Assembly: GCF_002211365.1 (NCBI RefSeq)
Contig: NZ_LOKZ01000037.1
Location: 124,001-188,000, forward strand
Direction: 5' to 3'
Length of the DNA: 64,000 nucleotides
Source: Rhizobium sp. R711
Lineage (GTDB): Bacteria > Pseudomonadota > Alphaproteobacteria > Rhizobiales > Rhizobiaceae
The notes beneath the pieces are model-generated. The model saw only the letters and a program-made list of their open reading frames with translations, had not been told where the DNA came from and searched no databases. Positions 18,884 through 27,349 of this stretch are shown piece by piece (positions within the stretch are counted from its first letter, which is position 1; each line of letters starts with the position of its first letter). Position numbers and translations under genes: made by a program.

Positions 18884-19795
18884 ATGGACCAGCTCTCGGC
18901 AATGCGCGCTTTCATCCGCGTCGTAGAGACGGGCAATTTCACACGGGCCGCCGACACGCTCGCCATGCCCAAGGCGACGGTGACCAATCTCATCCAGGGG
19001 CTTGAAGCGCATCTGCACACCAAGCTTCTTAACCGCACCACGCGCCGCGTCATGGTGACGACCGATGGCGCGCTCTATTATGAACGAGCGGCACAGATCG
19101 TCTCCGAACTCGAGGAACTGGATGGCAGCCTTTCGAACTCGCAGGGCCTGCCGACCGGCCGTTTGCGCGTCGAAATGGCGGGCGCCTTCGCCGACTGGAT
19201 CGTCGTGCCCGCGCTCTGCGACTTCTACCAGAAATACCCGGATATCCGGGTTGATCTTGGCGTCGGCGACCGCACCGTCGACTACCTCGCGGAGAACGTC
19301 GACTGCGCGCTTCGCGGCGGCACGCCCGCCGACCAATCGCTGATCGCAAGGCGCGTCTCGGAAGTAGAAATGCTCACCTGTGCCGCACCGCTCTACATCG
19401 AAAAATTCGGCATTCCGACCCGCCCCGAAGAGCTGGAAAACGACCATTATTCAGTAAGTTATTTCCGCGCACAGACCAACCGGACGCTTCCCTTCGAATT
19501 CCGCAAGGACAATGAAGATCTGGAGATCAATCCTCGTTACCTGCTATCGGTCAATGACAGCCGAACTTTCGTCAATGCGGCATTGAACGGGCTTGGCATT
19601 GCTCAGCTGCCGCGCTTCATGATCCGCGACGCTTTGGCCAAGGGCGACCTCGTGGAAATCCTGCCGGAATGGAGCCGTGAACCCTTCCCGCTCTACATCG
19701 TCTATCCGCCGAACCGGCACCTCAGCAATAAGGTTCGCGTCTTCGTCGACTGGCTGGTGAAACTGCTCTCGGATGCGAAACTGAACGACCCATGA
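18884..19795 (+). CDS. LysR-family transcriptional regulator (CrgA/AaeR-like)
   Basis: A 303-residue regulator. The winged helix-turn-helix occupies residues 1-60 (MDQLSAMRAFIRVVETGNF, then AMPKATVTNLIQGLEAHL and LLNRTTRRV), followed by a periplasmic-binding-protein-like effector domain with ADWIVVPALCDF. It is divergent from the hydrolase-like/RND operon and most likely controls it. Start ATG at 18884 preceded by AGGTGA. Ligand unknown. Confidence 0.92.
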   Translation: MDQLSAMRAFIRVVETGNFTRAADTLAMPKATVTNLIQGLEAHLHTKLLNRTTRRVMVTTDGALYYERAAQIVSELEELDGSLSNSQGLPTGRLRVEMAGAFADWIVVPALCDFYQKYPDIRVDLGVGDRTVDYLAENVDCALRGGTPADQSLIARRVSEVEMLTCAAPLYIEKFGIPTRPEELENDHYSVSYFRAQTNRTLPFEFRKDNEDLEINPRYLLSVNDSRTFVNAALNGLGIAQLPRFMIRDALAKGDLVEILPEWSREPFPLYIVYPPNRHLSNKVRVFVDWLVKLLSDAKLNDP

Positions 19796-19802
19796 CGCAG
19801 TC

Positions 19803-19834
19803 GCGGCCCGGAAGGAGTTCCTTCAACGGGCCGC
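19803..19834 (+). terminator. Terminator-like hairpin after the LysR gene
   Basis: GCGGCCCG (19803-19810) pairs with CGGGCCGC (19827-19834), and an inner GAAGG/CCTTC stem extends it, with a 2-nt bulge on one side. It starts 7 bp after the LysR stop. No T-run follows, so termination strength is uncertain. The remaining sequence up to 20035 shows nothing recognisable. Confidence 0.5.
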
Positions 19835-20035
19835 AACAGTCTGTCATCGAATTCCTTTCAGACCCTGCCGCGTCACCAGGCAAATGGCTCGACCGGTATC
19901 TGAGGTTGGCGCCAGGAGTTGGAGGTCTTCCAGTCGCCTTTACTGAAGTTATATAATCCTGCTTCTTGCCGTTTGTTAAGTGCTGATTCGTGCACAGCAG
20001 GTTCGCGAAAACGGAACAATGGGAACCATCACGGT

Positions 20036-20935
20036 TTAGTGAACAGCCGGCTTGAGGAGATCCTCCAGCCCGATCCGCCGGAACATTTCGGCGCGAACCC
20101 GATCGGCAACGCCGTTGACCACCTCGGCACCGTCTTCCGACGGATCGACATGCGTACGGAATGGACGCTTGCCGAAGGGCATCGCGATGACCTCCGCGAT
20201 CGCCGTCGCGACTGAACCGGCATCCGCGTCGACAGGTTCCAGCGCTGCAAGTCCCTGCAGTGCCTGTTCCGGCACACCTTTGTAGGGTCCGTCGTTGTAT
20301 TCGGCTGCGCGCGCCGTATCCGCCGGCGAGCCGGAATGTGCGAAGTGATTGGTGCCTTTGGTGAAAGCACCCGGCACGATGATCGCGGTTTCGATACCCC
20401 AGCGGGCAAGCTCGGACGCATAGGAGACCGCAACCGAGTCCATCGCTGCCTTGGCCGCGAAATAGGGGGCGAGATAGAGTGGCGTGCCGCCCCGCGTGCT
20501 GGACGATGACACCCAGACGACGAGCCCCTTGCCCCGCTTGCGCATATGGGGAAGCACGGCGCGGTTCACCCGCTGCGTCGACAGCACATTGATGTCGAAC
20601 AGCTCCGCGTATTGCTCCGGCGTGAATGCTTCGGCGGGTCCGAAGGACATATGACCGGCATTATGGATGATCACGTCGAGCCTGCCCGCCTCTTCGAGGA
20701 CTTCGGCAACGCCGGCTTCAATGGAGGCTTCCGAGACAACGTCAAGTTCGACCGAACGGAGGTCGGCATTGTTGTCCCGGCGGAATGCAGCGATATCAGC
20801 GACAGCCTTTGCGTTGCGACCCGCTGTATCGCGAATGCCGGCGTAGACGATATGCCCTTCCCTGGCGAGTGTGCGGGCGGTGAGAGCGCCGAAGCCACTG
20901 GATGCTCCGGTAATGACGATGACCTGCTTTTCCAT
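20036..20935 (-). CDS. Short-chain dehydrogenase/reductase
   Basis: Classical SDR of 299 residues: cofactor motif TGASSGFG (9-16), NAG segment in IIHNAGHMSFG, catalytic Ser in WVSSSS and Tyr-x-x-x-Lys in PYFAAKAAM. The C-terminal extension is longer than in a minimal 250-residue SDR. It follows a second SDR gene after 45 bp on the same strand, with a divergent LysR gene beyond, so the pair is probably an inducible two-gene operon. Substrate unknown; the two enzymes are unlike each other and may act on different intermediates. Confidence 0.88.
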   Translation of the reverse strand: MEKQVIVITGASSGFGALTARTLAREGHIVYAGIRDTAGRNAKAVADIAAFRRDNNADLRSVELDVVSEASIEAGVAEVLEEAGRLDVIIHNAGHMSFGPAEAFTPEQYAELFDINVLSTQRVNRAVLPHMRKRGKGLVVWVSSSSTRGGTPLYLAPYFAAKAAMDSVAVSYASELARWGIETAIIVPGAFTKGTNHFAHSGSPADTARAAEYNDGPYKGVPEQALQGLAALEPVDADAGSVATAIAEVIAMPFGKRPFRTHVDPSEDGAEVVNGVADRVRAEMFRRIGLEDLLKPAVH

Positions 20936-20980
20936 TGTCCTATTCCTTCTAAGGTGACTGTTGACGTCTAGTGTTGGAGA

Positions 20981-21718
20981 TCAGACCATGCCGCCATTGG
21001 CGCGCAGCACCTGGCCGTTGATCCAGGAGCCGTCCGGGCCGGCCAGGAAGGAAACGGACGCGGCGATATCTTCTGGCGTTCCCAGGCGCTCCAGTGGGTT
21101 CATCTTGGCGATGCTGGCGATCAGCTCATCTGATTTCCCATCGAGGAAAAGGTCGGTTGCTGTCGGCCCGGGGGCCACGGCATTCACCGTGATTTCGCGA
21201 CCGCGCATTTCCTTCGACATGATCGCCGTCAGCGTTTCGACGGCAGCCTTGGTCGCGGCGTAAACGCCGTAGTTTTCGAGCTTCAGACCGACGACGCTCG
21301 TCGAGAAGTTGATGATGCGGCCACCCTTACGCAGACGCTTTGCGGCTTCGCGCAGGGTGTTGAAGGTGCCCTTCAGGTTGACGCTGACCTGACGGTCGAA
21401 ATTGGCATCGTCGGCATCGGCAATCGACGAGAGCTGCATGATACCTGCATTGTTGACCAGCACATCGATGCCGCCGAAGGCTGCTTCCGCAGCATCGAAC
21501 ATCCGGCGGACGGCTTCGGGGTTGCTGACATCGGCCTGCGCCGTCAGCGCCTTACCTCCGCTCTGCTCGATCCTCTGCACAAGCTCCTCGGCGAGCGCCA
21601 CGTTTCCTGAGTAGTTGACGACGACGGTGAAACCGTCCCTAGCCAAACGTTCCGCGATTGCGGCGCCGATGCCCCTCGATGCACCAGTGACCAGTGCGAC
21701 CTTGTTCTCGTTGCTCAT
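20981..21718 (-). CDS. Short-chain dehydrogenase/reductase (FabG-like)
   Basis: A 245-residue classical SDR with TGASRGIGAAIAE (12-24), the NNAGIMQLSS segment, catalytic Ser and YAATKAAVE, and a C terminus SWINGQVLRANGGMV typical of 3-oxoacyl-reductase-like SDRs. GGAG lies before the ATG at 21718. First gene of the two-SDR unit, divergent from the LysR gene at 21841. A stress- or xenobiotic-related reductase is likely; not the fatty-acid synthesis FabG, since no fab genes are near. Confidence 0.88.
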   Translation of the reverse strand: MSNENKVALVTGASRGIGAAIAERLARDGFTVVVNYSGNVALAEELVQRIEQSGGKALTAQADVSNPEAVRRMFDAAEAAFGGIDVLVNNAGIMQLSSIADADDANFDRQVSVNLKGTFNTLREAAKRLRKGGRIINFSTSVVGLKLENYGVYAATKAAVETLTAIMSKEMRGREITVNAVAPGPTATDLFLDGKSDELIASIAKMNPLERLGTPEDIAASVSFLAGPDGSWINGQVLRANGGMV

Positions 21719-21788
21719 TGCCTTTCTCCTTCATCCTGTGCGGCTCGCCGCGTTTTCGATGAGAAGAAGATGCCGCTTTTCGAAGCGC

Positions 21789-21807
21789 GGATAATCAGCC
21801 ATTATTC
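21789..21807. promoter_or_regulatory. Imperfect dyad in the LysR-SDR divergent promoter
   Basis: GGATAAT (21789-21795) and ATTATTC (21801-21807) form a 6-of-7 inverted repeat with a 5-nt spacer, 33 bp before the LysR start. This fits a LysR-type recognition element. Binding is inferred. Confidence 0.4.
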
Positions 21808-21840
21808 GGCATCACTATCCGGATATGGCGAACAAACAAA

Positions 21841-22731
21841 ATGGACAGATTCGATGCTATGCGGGTATTTTCCCGCGTTGTGGAGAGACGCAGTTTCACG
21901 CTCGCAGCAGAGGATACCGGCATTCCGCGCTCCACGGTCACGGATGCGGTCAAGCAGTTGGAAGCCCGACTCGGCGTGCGCCTGCTGCAGAGAACCACGC
22001 GCCATGTCAGCCCGACGCTCGATGGTGAAGCCTACTATCAACGCTGCCTCGCCATACTCGCCGACATCGAGGACGCGGAAGGTGCCTTCGCCGGCGCCAA
22101 GCCGAAGGGCATGCTGCGCGTCGACGTGCACGGTACGCTTGCCCGCCACTTCGTGCTGCCGAGCCTTCCGTCCTTCCTCGAAACCTACCCTGACATCGAG
22201 TTTTACATGAGCGAGGGCGACCGGCTGGTCGATCTCGTCCGCGAAGGCATCGATTGCGTGCTGCGGGTCGGCGTGCCTGGTGACAGCGACATGGTGGCGC
22301 GACGCGTCGCCATGTTGGAGGAAGTTACCCTTGCTGCTCCCCGCTACATCGAGAAACATGGCCTCCCCGAACATCCCGACCGGCTCCACGGTCATCGGAT
22401 GGTAGGCTTCCGTTCAAGCGCAACAGGCGGTGTTCTGCCTCTGGAATTCCTGGTCGGCGGCAGCATCCGCAACGTCACCCTGCCCGCAACGGTAACCGTC
22501 AACGCCGCCGAGAGCTTCATGTCGGCAGCACGGCTCGGCCTCGGCCTGATACAAGTGCCGCGATATCATGCGGAAGAGGATTTGGCCGATGGCACGCTCG
22601 TTCACGTGCTGCCGGATTTCCCACTGACGGAGACGCCGGTTTCTCTCCTTTATCCCCGCAACCGACAGCTTTCTCCGCGCGTTCGCGTTTTCATCGACTG
22701 GCTGGTGAAGGTCTTTGCTCGACAATCCTAG
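21841..22731 (+). CDS. LysR-family transcriptional regulator
   Basis: A 296-residue protein with an N-terminal winged helix (MDRFDAMRVFSRVVERRSF; IPRSTVTDAVKQLEARLGV; LLQRTTRHV) and an effector-binding domain ending SPRVRVFIDWLVKVFA. It diverges from the two-SDR unit, which is the likely target. A close relative in type of the regulator at 18884. Effector unknown. Confidence 0.92.
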   Translation: MDRFDAMRVFSRVVERRSFTLAAEDTGIPRSTVTDAVKQLEARLGVRLLQRTTRHVSPTLDGEAYYQRCLAILADIEDAEGAFAGAKPKGMLRVDVHGTLARHFVLPSLPSFLETYPDIEFYMSEGDRLVDLVREGIDCVLRVGVPGDSDMVARRVAMLEEVTLAAPRYIEKHGLPEHPDRLHGHRMVGFRSSATGGVLPLEFLVGGSIRNVTLPATVTVNAAESFMSAARLGLGLIQVPRYHAEEDLADGTLVHVLPDFPLTETPVSLLYPRNRQLSPRVRVFIDWLVKVFARQS

Positions 22732-22778
22732 CGAAAAGCGTTTCACTTGGAGCAACTGTAAGAACCAGGAGACTTTCC

Positions 22779-23099
22779 ATGGCTATCACAGACGTCACCG
22801 TGCACCCGAAGGAAGGCTCTTTCGCCGTCATTTTCACGGATCAGTCCGGCAATAACATATCGGTCACGCTCTATGCCGCTGCCTCTCCCGGCCTGACGAG
22901 CGACAATGCAATCACCCGTGCAAGGGCGTTGCTGGCAACAACACTGCAGAGTTCGCAGGCAGATGGCGCACGCGGCAAGGATGCTGCGCTTCTCGAAGAA
23001 GAACTGGAAGAAGGTCTCGAGGATACTTTCCCGGCAAGCGATCCCGTATCGGTGACGGGCTCCTCCATCCCGGCGCATGACCCGAAGGTCGGCCATTAG
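22779..23099 (+). CDS. Small conserved protein with DTFPASDP motif
   Basis: A 106-residue acidic protein of unknown function. The N-terminal half looks like beta strands (ITDVTVHPKEGSFAVIF); the C terminus is strongly acidic (LLEEELEEGLED) and ends in DTFPASDPVSVTGSS, a motif I recognise from many short rhizobial proteins without assigned role. CCAGGAGAC precedes the ATG. It lies 47 bp after the LysR gene and 28 bp before mpg in the same direction, so it could be cotranscribed with either. Confidence 0.75.
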   Translation: MAITDVTVHPKEGSFAVIFTDQSGNNISVTLYAAASPGLTSDNAITRARALLATTLQSSQADGARGKDAALLEEELEEGLEDTFPASDPVSVTGSSIPAHDPKVGH

Positions 23100-23127
23100 A
23101 ACCTCACGGACCGGAAGCCTGAAACAG

Positions 23128-23718
23128 ATGACAGATGCCGTCGGTGCGATCGGCGCCGCTCCCCTCGCCGGTCCTGATCTCACGCGCTTTTTCGCGCGTG
23201 ATACGGTTGCCGTCGCCCGGGATTTGCTCGGCTGCCACCTGCGAGTCGGCGATGTCGGCGGACGGATAACCGAGACCGAAGCCTACTTCCCTGATGATGA
23301 AGCCTCGCACAGCTTTCGCGGTCCCACGCCGCGAAACGGTGCGATGTTCGGTCGGCCAGGCAATGTCTACATTTACCGCATCTACGGCATGTATTGGTGC
23401 CTGAATTTCGTCTGCACGCCCGGCTCCGCCGTGCTAATCCGCGCAATGGAGCCGGAAGCCGGCATCGCGACCATGATTGAGCGGCGCCGCAACGACGCAC
23501 TGACGCAGCTCTGCAGCGGTCCAGGCAAACTCTGCCAGGCGCTCGGTATCGATCTCACGCTGAACGACAAGCTGCTCGATCGCCCACCCTTCTCGATCGC
23601 CCCATCCGCTCCTGTCGAAATCGTTACCGGCAAAAGGATCGGCATAACAAAAAATGCCGAAGCACCATGGCGCTTCGGCATTTCTGGCTCTCGTTATCTC
23701 AGCAAACCGTTCCGCTGA
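23128..23718 (+). CDS. mpg: 3-methyladenine DNA glycosylase (AAG/MPG family)
   Basis: Excises alkylated and deaminated purines to start base-excision repair. The 196-residue protein has the conserved catalytic segment ITETEAY, NVYIYRIYGMYWCLNF, GPGKLCQALGI and the C-terminal PWRFGISGSRYLS. The start at 23128 was chosen for length and similarity; the upstream 17 codons of open frame lack a good ribosome site. The 3' end of the gene contains a terminator hairpin for the opposing emr operon; the stop codons are 3 bp apart. Confidence 0.93.
   Translation: MTDAVGAIGAAPLAGPDLTRFFARDTVAVARDLLGCHLRVGDVGGRITETEAYFPDDEASHSFRGPTPRNGAMFGRPGNVYIYRIYGMYWCLNFVCTPGSAVLIRAMEPEAGIATMIERRRNDALTQLCSGPGKLCQALGIDLTLNDKLLDRPPFSIAPSAPVEIVTGKRIGITKNAEAPWRFGISGSRYLSKPFR
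23652..23683 (-). terminator. Intrinsic terminator of the emr operon, embedded in mpg coding sequence
   Basis: AAATGCCGAAGC (23652-23663) and its exact complement (23672-23683) make a 12-bp stem with an 8-nt loop. On the minus strand it lies about 40 bp after the emrB stop and is followed by TTTTTTGTT, so it should terminate the leftward transcript. On the plus strand the same bases encode the conserved KNAEAPWRFGI part of Mpg. Confidence 0.85.
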
Positions 23719-23721
23719 GCA

Positions 23722-25263
23722 TCACTCCATGACGGCGCTGTGATCCATGACAGGGGCGACCTTCGGCTTGCGCAGCAGCAGCGCCAGCGGAATGACCGCG
23801 AGCGACATCAGCATCAACAGCTTGAAATTGTCCATGTAGGCAATGATCGTCGATTGCAGGGTGATCACCTCGTTGAGCGAGGCGCGACCGGCGGCTGTCA
23901 ACGGACTCATTGCCTGCGCCGCCGACGCCTCGAAGGCCCGGTTGAACGGCGTCACATAGGCAGCGATGTTCTCGTGATTCACCTGGGCGTTCTCGACAAG
24001 AAGCGCTGATACGATCGAGATACCGACGCTTGAGCCGATGTTGCGCGACAGGTTGTAGAGGCCGGTCCCGTCGCCGCGCATGTGCGCGGGCAGCGTCGAG
24101 AAGGCGATCGTCGTCAACGGCACGAAGAGGAAGCCGAGCCCGGCGCCCTGAACGAAGCCGACGGAAACGATTGTCCACTGCGAAACATCGGGCGTCCAGC
24201 CGGTCATGTCGTACATCGCCCAGGCCGTCAGGCCGAGGCCCGATACCAGCAGCAAGCGCGTATCGACCTTGCCGATCAGCCGGCCGACGATAAACATGCA
24301 GAGCATCGTGCCGAGCCCACGTGGCCCCATGACGATGCCCGCGGTGATGACGGGATAGCCCATCAGCGTCTGCAGGTATGGCGTCATCAGCGCCAGTGAG
24401 GCGAGATAGGTGATGCCGATCACGAAGATGAAAAGCATGCTGACCGAGAAGTTCCGATCGAGAAACAGCCTCGGGTTCACGAAGGACTTCTCCGCCGTCA
24501 GCGTATGCGCGATCAGCAGATAGAACGCGGCGGCGCAGACAATCGCTTCGATCATGATCTCGCCGGATGCGAACCAGTTCAGCTGTTCGCCGCGATCGAG
24601 GAAGAGCTGCAGCGATGCGATGCCGAGACTCATCATCCCGAAACCGAACCAGTCGAGCTTCGCCAGCGCATCGAGCTTCGTCTCCGTGACGTAGATCACG
24701 ATGCCGGCAAACGCCAGCGCGCCGATCGGCACGTTGATGTAGAACACCCAGCGCCAGCTGATGTTATCGGTCAGCCACCCGCCGATGACGGGTCCCAGGA
24801 CCGGCCCGACCATGACCGAGACGCCAAATAAGGCCATGGCCGAGCCGCGCTCCTCGGCACTATAAATGTCGAGGAGGATGCCCTGAGAGAGTGGAACCAG
24901 AGATGCGCCAAAGAGGCCCTGCAGCAGGCGGAAGGCCACGATCTGGTTGAGTGATTGCGCTAGACCGCAGAGGACAGAGGCAACAACGAAGCCGGCAATT
25001 GCCGCCAAAAGCACGCGCTTGCGCCCGAACTTGGCGGCCAGAAAACCGGACGGCGGCGTCATGATTGCAGCCGCCACGATATAGGAGGTCAGCACCCAGT
25101 TGATTTGGTCGGCGCTCGCCGAGACGCTGCCCTGGATATAGGGCAGCGCGACGTTTGCAATCGTCGTGTCCAGCGCCTGCATGATCACCGCCAGGATGAC
25201 GCAGGCCGTTATCCAACCGCGGTTGGCAACCGGGGTGGCCGGAGATGATGCAGCGTTACTCAT
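23722..25263 (-). CDS. emrB: EmrB/QacA-type MFS drug exporter (DHA2 family)
   Basis: A 513-residue inner-membrane proton antiporter with about 14 helices. Motif A is present in GFLAAKFGRKRVLL and motif C in GPVLGPVIGGWL, both typical of drug exporters. The opening LDTTIANVALPYIQGS is the usual DHA2 start. The ATG at 25263 overlaps the emrA stop by 8 bp (ATGAGTAA), indicating coupled translation. Works with EmrA and an outer-membrane channel encoded elsewhere. Part of marR-emrA-emrB. Confidence 0.93.
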   Translation of the reverse strand: MSNAASSPATPVANRGWITACVILAVIMQALDTTIANVALPYIQGSVSASADQINWVLTSYIVAAAIMTPPSGFLAAKFGRKRVLLAAIAGFVVASVLCGLAQSLNQIVAFRLLQGLFGASLVPLSQGILLDIYSAEERGSAMALFGVSVMVGPVLGPVIGGWLTDNISWRWVFYINVPIGALAFAGIVIYVTETKLDALAKLDWFGFGMMSLGIASLQLFLDRGEQLNWFASGEIMIEAIVCAAAFYLLIAHTLTAEKSFVNPRLFLDRNFSVSMLFIFVIGITYLASLALMTPYLQTLMGYPVITAGIVMGPRGLGTMLCMFIVGRLIGKVDTRLLLVSGLGLTAWAMYDMTGWTPDVSQWTIVSVGFVQGAGLGFLFVPLTTIAFSTLPAHMRGDGTGLYNLSRNIGSSVGISIVSALLVENAQVNHENIAAYVTPFNRAFEASAAQAMSPLTAAGRASLNEVITLQSTIIAYMDNFKLLMLMSLAVIPLALLLRKPKVAPVMDHSAVME

Positions 25264-26482
25264 GATCCTTGCCGCCGGAGCGGCCCAAAAGCTTGGAAAC
25301 GAAATCCGGAAGACCACGGGCACGACCCGTATCGACGTCGACGACCGTGCTCATGCCGACACGAAGCGGTGGCTTGCCTGCCGCGTCATCGATGCTGACG
25401 CGCATCGGAATGCGCTGCACGACCTTGACCCAGTTGCCTGTCGTGTTCTGCGCCGGCAGCAGTGAGAAGCTGGAACCGGAGGCCGGGCTGATGCTCTCGA
25501 CCTTGCCCTTCCATTCCACGCCCGGATAGGTGTCGACATAGATCGTCACCGGCTGGCCGGGCTTCACAGAGGTCAGTTCCGTTTCCTTCGGGCTCGCGGC
25601 AATCCAGAGATTGTTGTCCGAAACCAGCGAGAAAGCCTGCGTGGACGCCTGCAGGTAGGAGCCCGGCTGCAGCGAATTGACGTTCGTCGCGATGCCATCG
25701 AAGGGCGCCCTGACGACGCTGTGGTCAAGTTCGCGCTCTGCATCATCCACCTTCGCCTTCGCTTCGAGATAGAGCGGGTTCTGCTCAACTGGCTGGTCGG
25801 CATTGCCACCCAACTGTGCCAGCGTTGCGGCAGCCTCGGCCTTCGCGACGGCGACCTTCTGGTGGCCAGCATCGAGATTGTGCTTGGCCTGATCGTAGGC
25901 AGTGCGCGTCGCAGCCGAGCTGTTCAGCAGGTTCTGCTGTCGATCAAACTCGGTCTGATAATAGGGAATATCGGCTTCGGCTTGCGTGATCTCGGCAAGC
26001 GACTGCTGATAGCTGGCCTTCAGATTGAGGATCTGGTTGCGCACGGCGCCAAGCTGCGCCTCAGCACCGTCGAGAGCGATCTTGAAAGAGTCCTGCCGCA
26101 AGCTGAAGAGAACCTGGCCCTTCTTTACCGCTTCGTTCTCATGCACGTTGATCCGCTCGACGATACCGGAAACGTCGGTTGTCAGCCCCACCATGTCAGC
26201 CTGGATATAGGCATTGTCGGTCGACATGATCTGACCGCCGTTGACGTAGTAGTACCCGCCGACGACGAGCGCGACCGGCAACAACGCGAACAGAACGGGA
26301 CGCGTGAGACTGCGCCGGCGGCGGACCTGAGTGCCGCCGGGCGCAGCCACTGCAGTAGCGGGCGCTGAATTGGATGAAGGCGCCTCAGCTACCGTTTCCT
26401 CGCGAGGGGAAGCGTCGTTTTCTTCAACTGGGTTCTTGGCGTTTGCGTCTGCAACGACGCGCAGGGAGGACTTCTCAGCCAT
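25256..26482 (-). CDS. emrA: EmrA-type membrane-fusion adaptor (HlyD family)
   Basis: A 408-residue adaptor: about 75 cytoplasmic residues rich in Asp, Glu and Ala, one helix (RPVLFALLPVALVVGGYYYV), a lipoyl half (STDNAYIQADMVGLTTDVSG), a long coiled-coil hairpin, the second lipoyl half (APFDGIATNVNSLQPGSYL) and a beta-barrel domain. The start at 26482 overlaps the marR end by 8 bp; another ATG lies four codons upstream. It pairs with EmrB. Confidence 0.92.
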   Translation of the reverse strand: MAEKSSLRVVADANAKNPVEENDASPREETVAEAPSSNSAPATAVAAPGGTQVRRRRSLTRPVLFALLPVALVVGGYYYVNGGQIMSTDNAYIQADMVGLTTDVSGIVERINVHENEAVKKGQVLFSLRQDSFKIALDGAEAQLGAVRNQILNLKASYQQSLAEITQAEADIPYYQTEFDRQQNLLNSSAATRTAYDQAKHNLDAGHQKVAVAKAEAAATLAQLGGNADQPVEQNPLYLEAKAKVDDAERELDHSVVRAPFDGIATNVNSLQPGSYLQASTQAFSLVSDNNLWIAASPKETELTSVKPGQPVTIYVDTYPGVEWKGKVESISPASGSSFSLLPAQNTTGNWVKVVQRIPMRVSIDDAAGKPPLRVGMSTVVDVDTGRARGLPDFVSKLLGRSGGKDHE

Positions 26483-26939
26483 GTTTTGTCTCATTTTCGG
26501 CTACCGGGGTTCGGCAGGCCTGCACTAGGTTTGTTTTCATCGCGGTTAGAATGCCGAACAGCTGATCGCACTGTTTGGTAGGGATGCCATCGAATGCTTC
26601 GCCGCGTGTCAGATCACCAAGCTCGCGCATCTCGGCCAGAAGCGGATGGGCCTCGTCGCGCACATAGAGAAGCCAGACACGGCGATCAGTCGGATGTTGC
26701 CGGCGCTCGATAAGACCGCGATCGGCGAGCTTGTCGAGAATGCGGACAAGTGTGATCGGCTCTATCTCCAGGATCTCGGCAAGCCCGCCCTGATGACCCC
26801 CCTCATTGCTGCGCAGGTAAGTAAGCGTCTGCCACTGCGACCGCGTCAGCCCAAGGCAGCGCGCACGCTGCTCGAACCGCTTGCGAAGCAGCCGTGCGAC
26901 GTCGTGCAACAAGAAGCCGAGAGTAGGATTTCCGTTCAT
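26475..26939 (-). CDS. MarR-family transcriptional regulator
   Basis: A 154-residue winged-helix regulator: FLLHDVARLLRKRFEQRA dimer helix, LTRSQWQTLTYL, recognition helix around EPITLVRILDKLADRGLIER and wing with HPTDRRVWLLYV. First gene of an operon with emrA and emrB (overlapping frames), so most likely an autoregulated repressor of the pump, as EmrR in Escherichia coli. ATG at 26939 preferred over a TTG 15 bp upstream. It is also divergent from the second RND pump and could control both. Confidence 0.9.
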   Translation of the reverse strand: MNGNPTLGFLLHDVARLLRKRFEQRARCLGLTRSQWQTLTYLRSNEGGHQGGLAEILEIEPITLVRILDKLADRGLIERRQHPTDRRVWLLYVRDEAHPLLAEMRELGDLTRGEAFDGIPTKQCDQLFGILTAMKTNLVQACRTPVAENETKHG

Positions 26940-27349
26940 GGGAACCAGTGTCAATAATCAATAGCGCACTTATTATATGCTCAGATATATTAAGCGTGTT
27001 CAGGGCACAATAGGCGCCGTTCCAGATTCCGCATTCTGCGGCCAAAATGCCGCATAAGGATACGCGCGGAGATTTCGAAGGCCTTTCGAAATTGCAACCG
27101 GTTGGCATTTGCAATTTCGACCGGCAGCCGTTTAAAGTAGAAATCCAGAGGGTTATCGGAAATGCCGTGGTCTTTGGTCGATCACCTTTTCTTGATGACG
27201 AGTGCGCGGCCGACCGCCGTGATCATGATTTGCAATAGCATAGGTGAATAAGGGCCAGAGCCCTTGTTCAGAGACATCAAAGACATGAATCGCATCACAT
27301 CAGCATAAGCGACGGCAGCGCTTGCGGCCGTCCGGATAAGGAAACCGCC
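26940..27349. promoter_or_regulatory. 410-bp divergent control region between marR-emrAB and the second RND pump
   Basis: No credible gene is seen. AT-rich sequence next to marR holds short dyads such as TATAT-N6-ATATA (26974-26989), suitable for a MarR-type repressor. Further right is a perfect 12-bp inverted repeat (separate entry) and a small hairpin AAGGGC-CAGA-GCCCTT (27250-27265). AAGGAAACCGCC precedes the adaptor start at 27350. Confidence 0.5.
27086..27120. promoter_or_regulatory. Perfect 12-bp inverted repeat, possible operator
   Basis: TCGAAATTGCAA (27086-27097) and TTGCAATTTCGA (27109-27120) are exact complements with an 11-nt spacer. A two-turn centre spacing (23 bp between half-site centres) suits a dimeric or tetrameric regulator. 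It lies about 230 bp before the RND adaptor and 150 bp before marR. The regulator is unknown. Confidence 0.5.

Noticed and set aside
27047..27238. A short plus-strand open frame in the marR/RND intergenic region
   Set aside because: No ribosome site or family pattern; the region contains a perfect inverted repeat more typical of regulation.
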